A stretch of 64,000 nt of DNA from assembly GCF_027244095.1 (NCBI RefSeq), contig NC_069657.1, positions 392,192,943-392,256,942 on the forward strand, written 5' to 3'. The notes below the pieces were generated by a model that searched no databases, had not been told where the DNA came from, and saw only the letters and a list, made by a program, of their open reading frames with translations. A program made the translations under genes and the position numbers. The number at the start of each line of letters is the position of its first letter. The first letter of the stretch is position 1. Positions 34,901 through 45,740 of this stretch are shown piece after piece. This DNA is from Hemicordylus capensis (taxonomy: Eukaryota > Chordata > Lepidosauria > Squamata > Cordylidae).

Positions 34901-35287
34901 CGATGCAGCTATTTGCTTCCTGATTGTGCTCCACCCCATAACTCTTTGCTGGCAAAGTTCAAATCAGCAAGGAGTGGGATTGCTGACTCAGCTGGAGATA
35001 CGCTTTTCCAATTAGCACCTAACCTGCACATAAGAAAAAAAATGGTTACTCTCCTCTGACGGACAGTATGTTTGTATTTAGGGTGTTTGGGGTTTTTTTG
35101 GGGGGGGGGGTTAAATTGCTTACTAATTCTTTTATTAAGTCTAATATCCTTGCCTATCCCCGAGAGAGGCAGAGATATCCAGCCAGTTTGCCTTTTGCAT
35201 CTTTTGCAAGTTGAACTTTGAATGGTGAGGAGGATGACTTTTGAGATTTGTCTACTGTTTGTTAGGGGTGTGGGGTGGGGAGCTGAT

Positions 35288-35318
<31 letters not shown>

Positions 35319-36109
35319 GAAGGCTTCATTTGAGATGTGAAGATCTCTGAATCGGATAACTGATCATGGGGGGGGGGGTGAGAAAGGTCTGTTCAGTCGT
35401 CCCCCGCAATTCAACAAGTGAAAATAGTGATATATTTTCCATGAAAATGGAGATTGATATGCATGTCTTAATTTCTCAGTCAAGAATTTCCTTAGTAGAA
35501 TGCTAAGTGGAATCTATATTCACACAAATCAATGATTCCACTTGACTTTACCATATCTGGCTGCTAAGGAGTTTCTTTGATAAAAGTACAATGAATGAAT
35601 AAAGTGGGCAGGGATGTTTCCTAGGCAGTATCTGCCATATCACCATCAACAAATAATTTATATTTCAAATGAGAGGGGAAGGGGTGGGGGTGGCTCAAGA
35701 TGTAGTGAGAAGAAGGAAGGGGGTGGCTCTTCCTCCCATGGAGAGCCTCCTCCTCCCCCCATGTATGTGTATGCACAGTGCACACTTTTTGTTTTGTTGG
35801 GCGGGGACTGGGGAGACCCAAGTTCAAATTCCCACCCAGCCATGATACTGGGTGCTCTTTGCTTCCCCATTCTGGTTTTCAGCCTCTTTTTAAAAAATGA
35901 CACAATGAACTACTGTTGAATCTTCTTTGCCTTGTGCTTAATTTTTGGATTATTTTTAGATCTCCCAAGTACAGCCTCTTTTAAAAACAAAAAATTGTAT
36001 ACCAGTTATTTGCCAGTTCTATTTTGTACTGTTTTTGCTTTACAAACCTGCAGTTACTCATTGCTGCAGAATGCAGTCACATAATAGTTTTAGTGAAGTA
36101 TTTCTTTAT
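34901..36109. other. Spacer right of the CpG island
   Basis: A poly(G) run lies near 35099-35110 and a (CT)n microsatellite at 35288-35314. No gene or transposon recognised. Open frames around 35614-35919 are low-complexity. Confidence 0.4.
35288..35314. repeat. (CT)n microsatellite
   Basis: About 13 uninterrupted CT units. Confidence 0.95.
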
Positions 36110-36300
36110 TCATGTTTACACGTACACTCCATGCTTCCTCTGAGGAGTCCAGAGTGGTGTACACATTTATGTTTATCCTCACAACAACCCTATGAAGTAG
36201 ATTGGGCTAAGTGAGTGGCCCAGAATTACCCAGGGAGTTTCATGTCTGAAAGGGGATTGAACTAGGTCTCCCCAATCCAAATTCAGCACTATAAACCTTT
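36110..36300 (-). mobile_element. tRNA-headed SINE family A, old copy
   Basis: The + strand shows the complement of the family body: GAGTGGTGTACACATTTATG, ACAACCCTATGAAGTAG and GGGGATTGAACTAGGTCTCC. It is more diverged than the other copies. Confidence 0.65.
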
Positions 36301-37135
36301 TAAGGGTTGCATGTATGTGCTTATCTTTATTTCACTTTTAAAGTCAAGTCTTCATTCTTGTGCTTGTCTCTCTAGTTAACCTGCTACACAATATTACACA
36401 AGTCCTTATTGTTTTATGACAAATACATGGGTGTAGGGGAAGGAGATGAAGGTGGCAGGGTATGTGTGTGTGTGTGCACATTTCCAAATCTTGTTGGGAC
36501 CACTCCAGGGTGCTTTCCAGACTGCAGGAGGAAGTGGTGTAAAATCACACAGCGCAACGTTTTGAAGCCACTGTCAGAAGGGGGGGGGATGACTGACTGC
36601 TTTCCCTCGCCCCCTTCCCTTAGTGAATTTGCAGTGGCCAACTTTCTTGCCACTCTCTTCCCTTGACTAAGAGGCTCCCTGTCTACCACGTCTCCTCCCT
36701 GCAGCCAAGCATAGGCAGGGAGGCATCCCCTCTCCTTGGCGGTTGCTTCCTGCAGCCATGTCACTGGGTGGATCCCCCCCATTTGCACAAGATGCAGCAC
36801 TGTGATTTGCATAAGCCAGCGTGGTGTAGTGGTTAGAGTGCTGGACTAGGATCGGGGAGACCCGAGTTCAAATCCCCATTCAGCCATGATACTTGCAGGG
36901 GTGTGCACGGAACCACGGACCTGCGGTCCGGCACTGGGGTGGGGGGTTCCAAAAGAATACGGAGGGGGGGCTTTACTTACCCCCTCAATAATTTTGTTGT
37001 ATTTATTTGAGTAAGCGGGCGGCATACCTCCTTGCCGCCCGCTTCATTCCCCCTCCTTTCGGCGGCGCGCGGCTTGGCTTAAACTTAATTAAAGATTATT
37101 AAGAACTTAATTAAACTTAATTAATTAAACTTAAA

Positions 37136-37278
37136 CTCAAGGGGTCAGCAGGAGAGCTCCCCTGCCGACCCTGTCCCCTTCCCCGGCTCAGCTGCAAATG
37201 GCTTTCTAGAAGCCATTTGCAGCCGAGCCGGGGAAGGGGACGGGGTTGGCAGGGGAGCTCTCCTGCCGACCCCTTGAG
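37136..37278. repeat. Near-perfect palindrome, about 69-bp arms
   Basis: The left arm starts CTCAAGGGGTCAGCAGG and the right arm ends CCTGCCGACCCCTTGAG, meeting around TTTCTAGAAG with essentially no loop. By eye four of about 69 paired positions differ, and all four are transitions. It would form a long hairpin in single-stranded DNA or RNA. Confidence 0.88.
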
Positions 37279-37414
37279 TATGGAAGGGAAGGGGCAGCAG
37301 GGGTCTTGGGGCTGCTCAGGGGGCGGCCGCCAGCCGAGACGGGGGAATTGAAGAGCCGGGCGGCAGGGACTGGGAGCTACCCTGCCGCCCGATTGAGCAT
37401 TAATTGATTCCACT

Positions 37415-37684
37415 CAGGGTGGATTTGATTTAAATCAAACTGATTTAAATCACGATTTAAATCACTAGCAGGGTGGATAAAAATCAATGATTTTTTAAAA
37501 AACAAAAAAATCCGATTTAAATCAAAAATCCAATTTAAATCAAAAAATCCGATTTAAATCAAAAAAATCTGATTTTTTTTATTTTTTAAAAAAAAATCAT
37601 TGATTTTTATCCACCCTGCTAGTGATTTAAATCGTGATTTAAATCGTGATTTAAATCAGTTTGATTTAAATCAAATCCACCCTG
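37415..37684. mobile_element. Palindromic AT-rich hAT-like MITE, 270 bp
   Basis: Ends CAGGGTGGATTTGATTTAAA and its inverse, flanked by ATTCCACT / ATTCCACA (7 of 8 identical). The interior is built from GATTTAAATC units. A second CAGGGTGGATAAAAATCAAT end and its inverse occur internally at about 37473-37618, so the terminal motif is repeated at two depths. Nested in the H1 hAT element. Confidence 0.82.
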
Positions 37685-38066
37685 ATTCCACATCAAAGGA
37701 GGAGGAAGTTTAAGCCAAGCTGCGCGCCGCCGAAAGGAGGGGGAATGAAGCGGGCGGCAGGGAGGTATGCTGCCTGCTTACTCAAATAAATACGACAAAA
37801 TTCTTGAGGGGGTAAGTAAAGCTCCCCCGTACTCTTTTAGAACCCCCCACCCGAACCAAAACCACCCCGTGTCCGGAACGGTCTGGAGGCCGTTTGAATG
37901 GCCTCCGAACCAGTCCGTGCACATGACTAGATACTTGCTGGGTGACTCTGGGCCAGTCACTTCTTTCTCAGCCTAACCAGCTTCACAGGGTTGTTATGAG
38001 GAGAAACTCAAGTATGTAGTACACCGCTTTGGGCTCCTTGGATGAAGAGCGGGATATAAAATGTAA

Positions 38067-38086
38067 AAATAATAATAATAAAATAA

Positions 38087-38129
<43 letters not shown>
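38067..38129. repeat. (AAT)n tail microsatellite
   Basis: Expanded AAT/AAAT tail of the SINE. Confidence 0.9.
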
Positions 38130-38199
38130 GCATAGGGTTAGGGTAAAAACAAAACTAGTTAAAAATATTCTGCCTCTGAGCAAGCCACACTTCTGTAGC

Positions 38200-38280
38200 T
38201 GCAATCTTATGCACTTTTACTTGGGAGGAAGTCCACTGAGTTGAACTGTTTACTTCTGAGTAAACCCATCAAACCTGCAA
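38200..38280. repeat. 80-bp palindrome (GCAATCCTA family)
   Basis: CTGCAATCTTATGCACTTTT ... TTACTTCTGAGTAAACC: the two halves are imperfect inverted copies around ACTGAGTTGAACTG. Present at the matching position in the other HL1 copy (56053-56138), and alone at 48716-48802 and 51543-51622. Confidence 0.65.
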
Positions 38281-38494
38281 ACTGTTCTCAAAACTTAAAA
38301 AATGGCTACTTGTTTGGAACGCACATACGCTTTAAACCTGAAACATTAAGATAAGACCTCAAAACAGGCCATGATAGTGCAAACGGTACCTTGCTGTTCC
38401 TGTATGCAAGATGGTGTCAAAACACAGGCCGTTTGAAAAGCACACCAAGCCTATATGTTGCAAAGCCATTTTAAGTTGCTATCTGGAAAGTACC

Positions 38495-39739
38495 AAGGGC
38501 AATAGACAAGATCACTCCTAAGCTTCTTCTCTGACCTGCTTCAAAATTGGCCACTTGATATACAGAAGAACTACGGGAGTTGAAGCAGCAAGGTAGACAA
38601 CTGGAGAGCAAGTGGAGAAAGACTTTACTTGAATCCAACAGATTGCAACATAGAGAACATTTGAAGACCAATGCTCAAGCAATATGTGTGGCAAAGAATT
38701 GCTTGTTTTCTGCTCGTATTGAATCCTACCTCTCAGGCAGATTCCAGATGGTGTTCCATGGAGACTGTTGTTCAAAACATGCACTTTTTATATGGTATCC
38801 TCCATATTGAGAGAACGTGTCTTCTTCACTATGAGCCCCATTGCCACTGAGAACATTCAGAGAGGTCTGTCTGCACCTCTATAATGTAATAGAAAATACT
38901 CCTTTTACCACCAATGATAGACATGTCCATTTATTTTTTAAATTTTGGCTTCTAGTGCATAGTCATGTCCAAAAAAATATTGGGGGCTTAATACTGGAGA
39001 CCTAAACCCACTATATTATCTCGTGGATTTACCTCAAAAATCCAAATTAATTCCTCACAAAAATAGCTCTGTTTTTAAGAGCTTAATCAGACATTTAACA
39101 TGATCATACTAAATGGTTTTATTCTAGATAGATAAGCTATTGGTACTATATAGACTCTGGAGTAGATCCAGTACATGATTCAGCCTCTTTGAGTTATATT
39201 AATTCTTGGTAAATAATGGTAATGCATACAAAATGTAAAATTATCATTTGCTTGTCTTTGAATATTACACAATTTAAAAATGTCTTCTGTGTATATGTAA
39301 CTCAAACACTTATGTTTTACTGTTGTTTTATCTACTTTATTAAATAAAGAAACAGTGTATCTCTTCTCTGTGTGCCAAATGTGGCACCAGAGGCCATAAT
39401 ACTTTAGTGTGTAGACAGAGTATCTGTTGTAATTTGTGCTTGAGGCAGGGGTACATGTATTTGTGGTGCCCCAAAGTTTATTACAATAAAACCGATGCTC
39501 AGCACACAGAGAAAGCACAAAATATAGCTAAGCAAGACAAAAGGTGGAATAGGAAGCAAGGCAATGTCAGGAAAAGACAGACTATACACAGAGAATGTGA
39601 AGGTGAGGTTATAACACATAGACAACCTCATAACATGTAGACAACCACATACTGCTGAGGTTTCATATAGAAATCAGTTTCACATAATGAACACCACAAG
39701 GGTTCAAAGGACAAACAAGCTAAATGAGCCTACAGTTTA
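38495..39739. other. Unassigned, AT-rich
   Basis: No family or gene recognised. The 112-codon - frame at 39180-39518 has no known domain. Confidence 0.4.
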
Positions 39740-41090
39740 TTGTTTATTTTATTTTTTGCAGAAAAATAGATTTATGCCACTGGAGTTAACTGTGAAAGCA
39801 AACTTCTTGACGCTGAAGCTGCCTCAACTAGTCTGCTGGACTGCTTGAAGTCATGGCAGAGAATTTTCATCAAGCACAAAGGAAAAAAATATATAAAAGG
39901 TGTGAGGTTTCAGTTTAGATATGTCAGAAAGCTTGAACATAGCAGACCTTAAGGCTGATGTTTGAGAACTGACAGAACAATTGGAAACAGGTGATGGGAA
40001 AATTCAAAAATTGAGCAATGACATAGATACAAAACTTTGTATGAAGCCAACAGCAAGGCATTTAAGGGAGTCAATGAGCAGATCTTAAAAATTAATCACA
40101 AGAGATATAACACTTGGTACTACATACTTAAGTTTCTCTTCACAACAACCCTGTGAAGTAGGTTAGACTGAGAGAGAAGTGACTGGCCCAGAGTCACCCA
40201 GCTAGTATCATGGCTGAATGGGGATTTGAACTCGGGTCTCCCTGGTCCCAGTCCAGCACTCTAACCACTACACCGCTCTGGCTCTGCAAAAATACAGTTG
40301 CCAGAATGGAGTTCCTGCACAAAATATTCGTATTCTGTGACATAATGATGCTTCTATGGAGCTATGTGAAATAATGTATTGTGATGAAATTCTTCTTTAC
40401 CACATGGTCCAAATACCTGGGTTCTATAAACAATTCCTTTGGCAGCCATACAAAAGAACCAATACATAGCCAATGTTAGGCCAAACCTCAATTTGCTTTC
40501 TCAGAAACTGCACTGCTGATGTCTTTTTGTTCAGGCTGGAAGAGAAAGGAAGGTGGATATCCAAAAACAGCATTTCTATCTGCTTTCCAGAATATTAAGG
40601 GCCATTCACATATATTCTGCAACAAGGACATTCTACCATTATGTAAAGAGAAGAGCCCTATTACTCAAATCTGAGATACAGAAAACTAATTCAAAAGATG
40701 GTGACTTTACCAGTTTAGCCCAAGAAAACACCTCAGTGTGGAAGCTAGCCATCTCAGTCAGGTGAAGTGGCCAAAACATTATTCCAAAAAAGGGCAGCCA
40801 ACTTTCCAGTTTTACAGAACCAGAGGCAAGTAACAAAACAAAGACCGCTGCCACACAGAAAGAAGAGTCTTAAGACTTACTTTGGAGTTTACAACACTGC
40901 AAACTCCAATTTGGTTTAGAGGTATAAGACAAAGGCGTCAATTCCACAATGACATAAAAGGCCACAATCCTTTTAAAGGAGCAGCTATAGCTTTACTGGG
41001 GAAATGACAACCCAGTTCAAGCTACAATATGGTGAAATGTGTCTAAGCTATTATGGCAATAAATGCCATAAAGCTGCACTAAAGCTCTCT
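39740..41090 (+). mobile_element. Possible L1-like LINE ORF1 remnant
   Basis: Translated pieces (ADLKADV, LTEQLETGDGKIQKLSNDID; later RSILRILGIPE-like spacing that is heavily decayed) resemble the coiled-coil and RNA-binding region of vertebrate L1 ORF1. A SINE interrupts it at 40117-40285. The match is weak and by memory. Confidence 0.35.
40117..40285 (-). mobile_element. tRNA-headed SINE family A, partial
   Basis: The + strand shows the complement: TACTACATACTTAAGTTTCT, ACAACCCTGTGAAGTAGGTT, GGGGATTTGAACTCGGGTCT (B box region), CTCTAACCACTACACCG. Good preservation. Confidence 0.85.
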
Positions 41091-41313
41091 TTGCCATGGT
41101 GAATGTGGCCATGGACTTAAATCTTGGGATCGAAGACTTGGACAACCATATGAATCTAATAATTGATGGAAAGGAGAAGGAAAAGTCTCAAATGATCAAC
41201 TTTTTAACAACTTGGCTAATGGAGCTTTTGTCCTGTCTTAAGTTCATAGAAGCAGATTTCAAGAGCCTTTGCTCCTGGAAGGCCTTCTCTTCTTGTCCCA
41301 TGTCTTTACAGAT

Positions 41314-41655
41314 AGGAACATAGGAAGCTGCCTTATACAGAATCAGACCATGTGTCCGGTTAGCTCAGTAGTATTGTCTACACCAGGGATTCTCAATGTT
41401 GGGTCCAAAGATGTTATTGGACTTCGGTTCCCATAATCCCCAGCCACAGTGGCCTTTGGTTGGGGATTATGGGAGTTGAAGTCCAATAACATCTGGGGAC
41501 CCAATGTTGAGAATCCCTGGTCTACACTGACTGGCAGTAGCTCTCCAAGGTTTCAAGCAGGAGTCTTTCCTGGAAATATACCTGGAGATGCCAGGGACTG
41601 AACCTGGGACTTTCTGCATGCAAAGCACACACTCTGTCACTGAGCTATGGCCCCA
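41314..41655 (-). mobile_element. tRNA-derived SINE family B, split by a MITE
   Basis: On the - strand: GGGGCCATAGCTCAGTGACA (A box), CTTTGCATGCAGAAAGTCCC, AGGTTCAGTCCCTGG (B box), and the end AAGGCAGCTTCCTATGTTCC. A 136-bp hAT MITE interrupts it at 41384-41519. A short piece of the same SINE body recurs at 42038-42075. Confidence 0.87.
41384..41519. mobile_element. 136-bp hAT MITE (family H2), perfect 8-bp TSD
   Basis: Ends CAGGGATTCTCAATGTTGGG and its inverse, flanked by GTCTACAC on both sides (41376-41383 and 41520-41527). The element is close to a full palindrome (GTTATTGGACTTC ... GAAGTCCAATAAC). An equal-length copy lies at 52227-52362. Confidence 0.93.
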
Positions 41656-41879
41656 TCCTCAACTTGAGTATCTTCAAATTATGATAAAAGCTCTGGTTTG
41701 TAGAAGATATAACATAAAAACTCATCAAAACTTATACTTGTAATATGAGAAACTAAATGTAATGTTACAATTCCATTTTACCACACCATACAATTCAAAA
41801 ATCGTCCAACCTTCAAAATAACCGAAATAGTTCTGTAACATCAATCAAGCAACTGTTGCAACAGGAAATATATGTGTAT

Positions 41880-42075
41880 TAGAGGTGTGCAGAACATTCT
41901 GAGCGCAGAACATTCTGCGTCAAAATGGGCCATTTCGACAGTTCCAATTTCTGAATAGAACACTCTTTGAACAAAGGGCCTGTTCTAAGCTCGGAACAGA
42001 ATAGCCCAATTCCGATGCAGAACATTCTGAGTGCCATTGTTTCAGGCAGGAATCTTTCCTGGAAATATACTTGGA
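41880..42075. mobile_element. hAT-like fragment joined to a SINE B piece
   Basis: AGAGGTGTGCAGAACATTCT and the inner AGCTCGGAACAGAATAG / CAGAACATTCTGAGTGCC resemble TAG(A/G)GGTGTGCA-ended hAT elements. From 42038 the sequence is family B SINE body. No complete pair of ends. Confidence 0.4.
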
Positions 42076-43122
42076 GAAATATACAATGGTGGATTTTTTT
42101 AAAAAAAATTAAGGCGGGTGCATGCAGGGGGTAGGAGGGGCGAGATTTATTTACCTTTAAGAAGTGATTAATGGCATTGCCGCCAGGCTGCCAGCATCTG
42201 TACATCTCCCTCCCAGTCAGAGCAGCAGCGGCTTACCCACCAGACTGTGTGGTGGCAAAATGCAGCTTAGATAGATAGATAGATAGACAGACATGCAATT
42301 AGATATCAAGGGACAGAAAGAACCAAGATCTCTTTTGAAGAGATGTGGGATCCATTTCTAGAACAAACTGGATTGGAGCTAAAGATGCAATGTACTCCCA
42401 CAGAGTGGTTCCCCCCACATTCCACAGCAGCCCAAAGCCCCTTTTCAAAGCCATTCTTGTGGGTCCCTTGACTATCAAGGTTTTGGGAAAGCACTGGGGC
42501 TACACTGGAAGGCAAGGGTGCAGAAAAGCCCTGTTGCACAAGCAGACCTCTGCCTGCACTTTTAGATCAAGTGATCTAGTCTACAATATTCAACGCACAA
42601 CGTAGAATTTCATTATCTAGCTAAGAGGAATTCTCCACTAGTGTATGCTCTGTATTGTCACAGCCAAAGCTTTTATAGAAAATGTATGTACTAGTTTTAT
42701 ATTTTGTAACTCATTTTTCTGTCAAGTAAAGATCAGACTAGAGCAGGATAACATATCTATTTTTGTGTGTACATAACTGAAATGGACAACTTGTGGTGTT
42801 TTATGTTGGCTGTTTATCTTTTGGTTAACGCAACCTTTCTCAATCAGACTCCATCTTTATGCCAGATATATATTCTTTACCTACATGTTTGCATGTAGTG
42901 GCAGCAGATAAATGACAAAGCCCTGATGCCTTTGTCTAGTCACAGATTGGTGATCACTAGTATTAATAGATAGGATTAGTAAAATACAAGCAGGCCAGCA
43001 GGCTACAAAGCTCCTACTTGTCTGCTTAGATTTCCTTCTGCTTTATCAGTCTCAGCTCCATAGAATATAGAGAGCAGAGATTCTGGAAAGGCATAAGTCA
43101 TTTTCTTTCTGTTTGCACCCAG
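42076..43122. other. Sequence left of the first opsin exon
   Basis: A short (TAGA)n run lies near 42269-42293. No transposon or gene otherwise recognised. The stretch 43101-43122 (TTTTCTTTCTGTTTGCACCC then AG) is a good splice acceptor directly before the open frame of the exon. Confidence 0.45.
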
Positions 43123-43164
43123 GATTTGGAAAAAGGGCACGTTCTGGGTCAGGGACTGCTGAAA

Positions 43165-43285
43165 ATGTCTCTCCAATTTTCTCCTCAGGCACCATGGAGG
43201 AACAACAATATCACTTTCCAGAACAAAGAAACTCCAGTCTCTGAACAAGGAGAGACTATTATTGGCTTCTACCTGCTGGCTTTAG
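43165..43285 (+). CDS. Opsin (neuropsin/OPN5-like group), N-terminal coding exon
   Basis: Encodes 40 residues plus one base of the next codon: MSLQFSPQAPWRNNNITFQ..., a short extracellular N-terminus with an N-glycosylation sequon (N-I-T), followed by ETIIGFYLLALG, the first half of TM1. The exon ends GCT TTA G|GTAAGC, a consensus donor that leaves phase 1. The next exon (58014) begins with the two bases GT, completing a Gly codon, and continues TM1 as WMSWFGNSIVIFVLYK. The ATG at 43165 is chosen because it is the only in-frame Met. The frame stays open leftward to a strong acceptor at 43121-43122, so the exon proper probably starts at 43123 with a 5' UTR exon upstream. The product should be a seven-TM light receptor in the plasma membrane. 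The subtype cannot be fixed from this part. Confidence 0.82.
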
Positions 43286-44548
43286 GTAAGCATTGGTCTG
43301 TTGTGTCTATGTATATAAAGTTTAAAGGGGAGTTTTATGGGGCTTTTCTGTTAAGGGACAAGATGTCAGACTGCAACCGCTTTCCTTTATATATTATAAG
43401 AATAATAGAAAACACTCACTATTTTTTAAATATAGCATTTTTTTAAAAATAAAGCATTTGGAAAGGTTGAGGGGAGGGTAAGGACAAGATTGTCAGTTCA
43501 GCCAACCATACAGGTAAGCTGAAATACTAAGCTTAACTGATTAGGTTCCATTCATAAAGGGATTAAACTGTCTTGAATCCAAGAACATGGGGTTAACCAG
43601 GTTGCATGTAATCCAGGCTGTCGACTGCTAAATGCAATGAAGATTTGGTTTGGTGAAGTGGTGGTGGTGGTGAGGGGTGAATCTTGTGCAAAAATATGGC
43701 CTCTTATATCTTAGCAAAATATCTTAGCAAAATCGCTCTGAGACTTATTTAATGTTCTGAAATGCTCATATCCTATCCTCTGCTAACTAAAATATGTTTT
43801 CAGTTTGGATATTAAAAGTAATTCACCTCATTAAAGCATCAGTGGCTACAAAGAAAGTTTGAAATCAGGTATGTTCTATTCTGTGAGTAGAATTTACTGT
43901 GACATGCTTTTGGGGGAGATTGGAATAAAGAGCAGCCATTGTTCTCCTAAATGACAATGTCCCCTTAGTACTGCTTCCCTCAGTACAAGCTAGTAAGCAC
44001 TTTGAATCCTATCTGAGGTCACTATCACTCTCATGTGTGTAGAAATAATATTTTAGGCACAGTTAAAGTGTGAGATCATGGATCAAAATTTTATTAAGCA
44101 TGCTTAAATAAGTCACTTTCAATAAGAGCAGAATTTAATCTATTTAGTATTCCAAAGTTCTAAGCTAATGCATGGTCATAATAAAAGCATAAATGCTCTG
44201 AAGTGTGCTACATTTGCACTTTCTAAGGCAATGGCTAAAATATTTTATGTAGCTTCTGCCATATTGCTGTCTTTGCCATTGGCCCATCTGGCTCAGTATT
44301 CTTGTCTTAACAATGACCTAGGAGATTCAACAAGCACATTTATAAGTAGGCTATAATGGCAATAACCACTCCCTGCTAATCCCTTACGTTTTATAGACAG
44401 AGATTATTGCTGAACTTGAAAGAAGTTTCAGCATATTTCACTCACAGTATTGTGATCTGTTTATATAAAACAATCTAAATTATGAAAGGATGTGTACTGT
44501 ACCAAAGCAAAATATGTAAAAGTACAGACTTGCTAGCTTGATTGAGAT
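43286..44548 (+). other. Opsin intron, proximal part
   Basis: Start of the 14.7 kb intron (43286-58013). No repeat recognised in this part. AT-rich. Confidence 0.5.
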
Positions 44549-44745
44549 TCAGCATGGTGTAGTGGTTAGAGTGTCAGACTAAGGAAACCCAAATTCAAAT
44601 CCTCACTCAGTCATGAAGCTCAGTGGGTGACCTTGGGCTACCTATCTACCTGTCAGCCTGCCTACCCCAAAAGGGTCATTGAATGCTTAAAAGTGGAGGT
44701 GGCCTCATGGGCTCGTGGAAGAAAGGATATATAACTGCTTGTCAA
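44549..44745 (+). mobile_element. tRNA-headed SINE family A, intronic
   Basis: AGCATGGTGTAGTGGTTAGA, B box AATTCAAATCC, then GTGGGTGACCTTGGGC. The body is more diverged toward the 3' end (GAAAGGATATATAACTG). Confidence 0.78.
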
Positions 44746-45490
44746 CAGTTGTCTGAAGAATTGTAAGTTATGTAATACTATAATAAATGACACTTCCTAT
44801 TCTTTTTAAAACTCCTTATAGAACCAGCTCCACAATTAATTTACATTGTGCTACTACTTATGCGTGTTTAAGCAATGTTGTAATTATTTAATGTTCAGTA
44901 ACTTTACAAGCATTTCTTCCTAGTTTTCATGTTACTGCATGAAAAGAAGGGTTTGAACATAGGTGACATAGGCAAGCCAAAGCCCTAGGTAACCTTTCAT
45001 GAAATTTTGTTGTGTGTTTCTATTCATATATTCAGTGCAGTCTATTCCCCCATTACCGGAGATAAATAAAAGAGCTATCATGCCTTCTTGTGAACTTCTG
45101 GTTATTCACTGATAGGGACCTTGTCCTAGGTCCATACCTAGTGACCTGGTTGATCACTAGATGGACCTTGTGCCAGGTCCATTCAGTAAGGTAATTCTTT
45201 AATTACTATTGCAGATAGTGGCAGTAGAGGCAGCACTCAAGCTGATATACTTATTTGCAGGTCCTCTAAAGTTAATTAAGGTTGACAAGACTCTCACTGT
45301 AACTAGCTATGAACTGAGCTAATTCATGTTTCACAAAAGGCATACTGTTAAGCAAACACCTTCCTACTATTTTCCTGCAAACTTACCTAATGAAAAACAA
45401 TGTTCCAATAAATGAATAAAACTATATCAATGTTATTTTTAGTGATCTTGCCTTCCAATAACGCCCCAGTTTTCCATAGTACAGCCTTAT
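44746..45490. other. Intronic, unassigned
   Basis: A diverged tandem phrase (GGACCTTGTCCTAGGTCCAT and GGACCTTGTGCCAGGTCCAT) occurs near 45117-45181. Otherwise nothing recognised. Confidence 0.4.
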
Positions 45491-45740
45491 TTGATTGATT
45501 GATTGATTGATTGATCCATTTTTATACCGCCTTTCATAAGGCATCCCAAGGCGGTTTACAAATAATAGAATAGAAACACACAACAAACTTCATAAAAATC
45601 ACATTTGAAACCTTAAAATCAGTTAAACAGGAAACCACCACCTCCCTCACACACATAACAAACAGAAACAGGAGAGCTGAAAGACCTGGTAGCCCCTAAG
45701 GGGTGAAAACTTGAATAAATAAAAAGGTCTTATGGTAAGT
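45491..45740 (-). mobile_element. L2-type LINE 3' end, intronic
   Basis: The + strand begins with (GATT)n, then TTTATACCGCCTTTCATAAG and CCAAGGCGGTTTACAAATAA, the complement of a reptile LINE tail, followed by AT-rich 3' UTR and AAAAAGGTCTTATGG. Confidence 0.65.

Larger units (their letters stand above)
36896..37929. mobile_element. hAT non-autonomous element (family H1), long inverted repeats
   Basis: Flanked by a perfect 8-bp duplication GATACTTG (36888-36895 and 37930-37937) inside the SINE. The ends are CAGGGGTGTGCACGG and the inverse of TAGTCATGTGCACGG. The inverted similarity extends deep into the element: GCGGGCGGCATACCTCC ... TCGGCGGCGCGCGGCTTGG on the left has its mirror at 37710-37780. 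It contains a second hAT-like element and a separate 143-nt palindrome. No coding capacity. Confidence 0.85.
36814..38129 (+). mobile_element. tRNA-headed SINE family A, split by a hAT element
   Basis: The head is at 36814-36895 (AGCCAGCGTGGTGTAGTGGT, B box GAGTTCAAATCC) and the body resumes at 37938 (CTGGGTGACTCTGGGCCAGT) through GGCTCCTTGGATGAAGAGCG to an (AAT)n tail ending at 38129. It is flanked by GCATA on both sides (36809-36813 and 38130-38134), a target duplication. It sits inside HL1. Confidence 0.88.
36509..38494 (-). mobile_element. Harbinger-like element HL1, split by a nested SINE
   Basis: The ends are GGTGCTTTCCAGACTGC (left) and the inverse of GGTACTTTCCAGATAGC (right). The left part (36509-36813) and right part (38135-38494) are both homologous, in reverse order and orientation, to the uninterrupted copy at 55841-56478. 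Shared phrases include GAAGTGGTGTAAAATC, CGAGGGAAAGC and the internal palindrome. Without the inserted SINE it would be about 665 bp, close to the 638 bp of the other copy. No transposase. Confidence 0.65.

Noticed and set aside
36814-36880. tRNA-like A and B boxes (also near 12450, 32390, 40230, 41640 and 44560)
   Set aside because: These are heads of tRNA-derived SINEs followed by SINE bodies, not tRNA genes.
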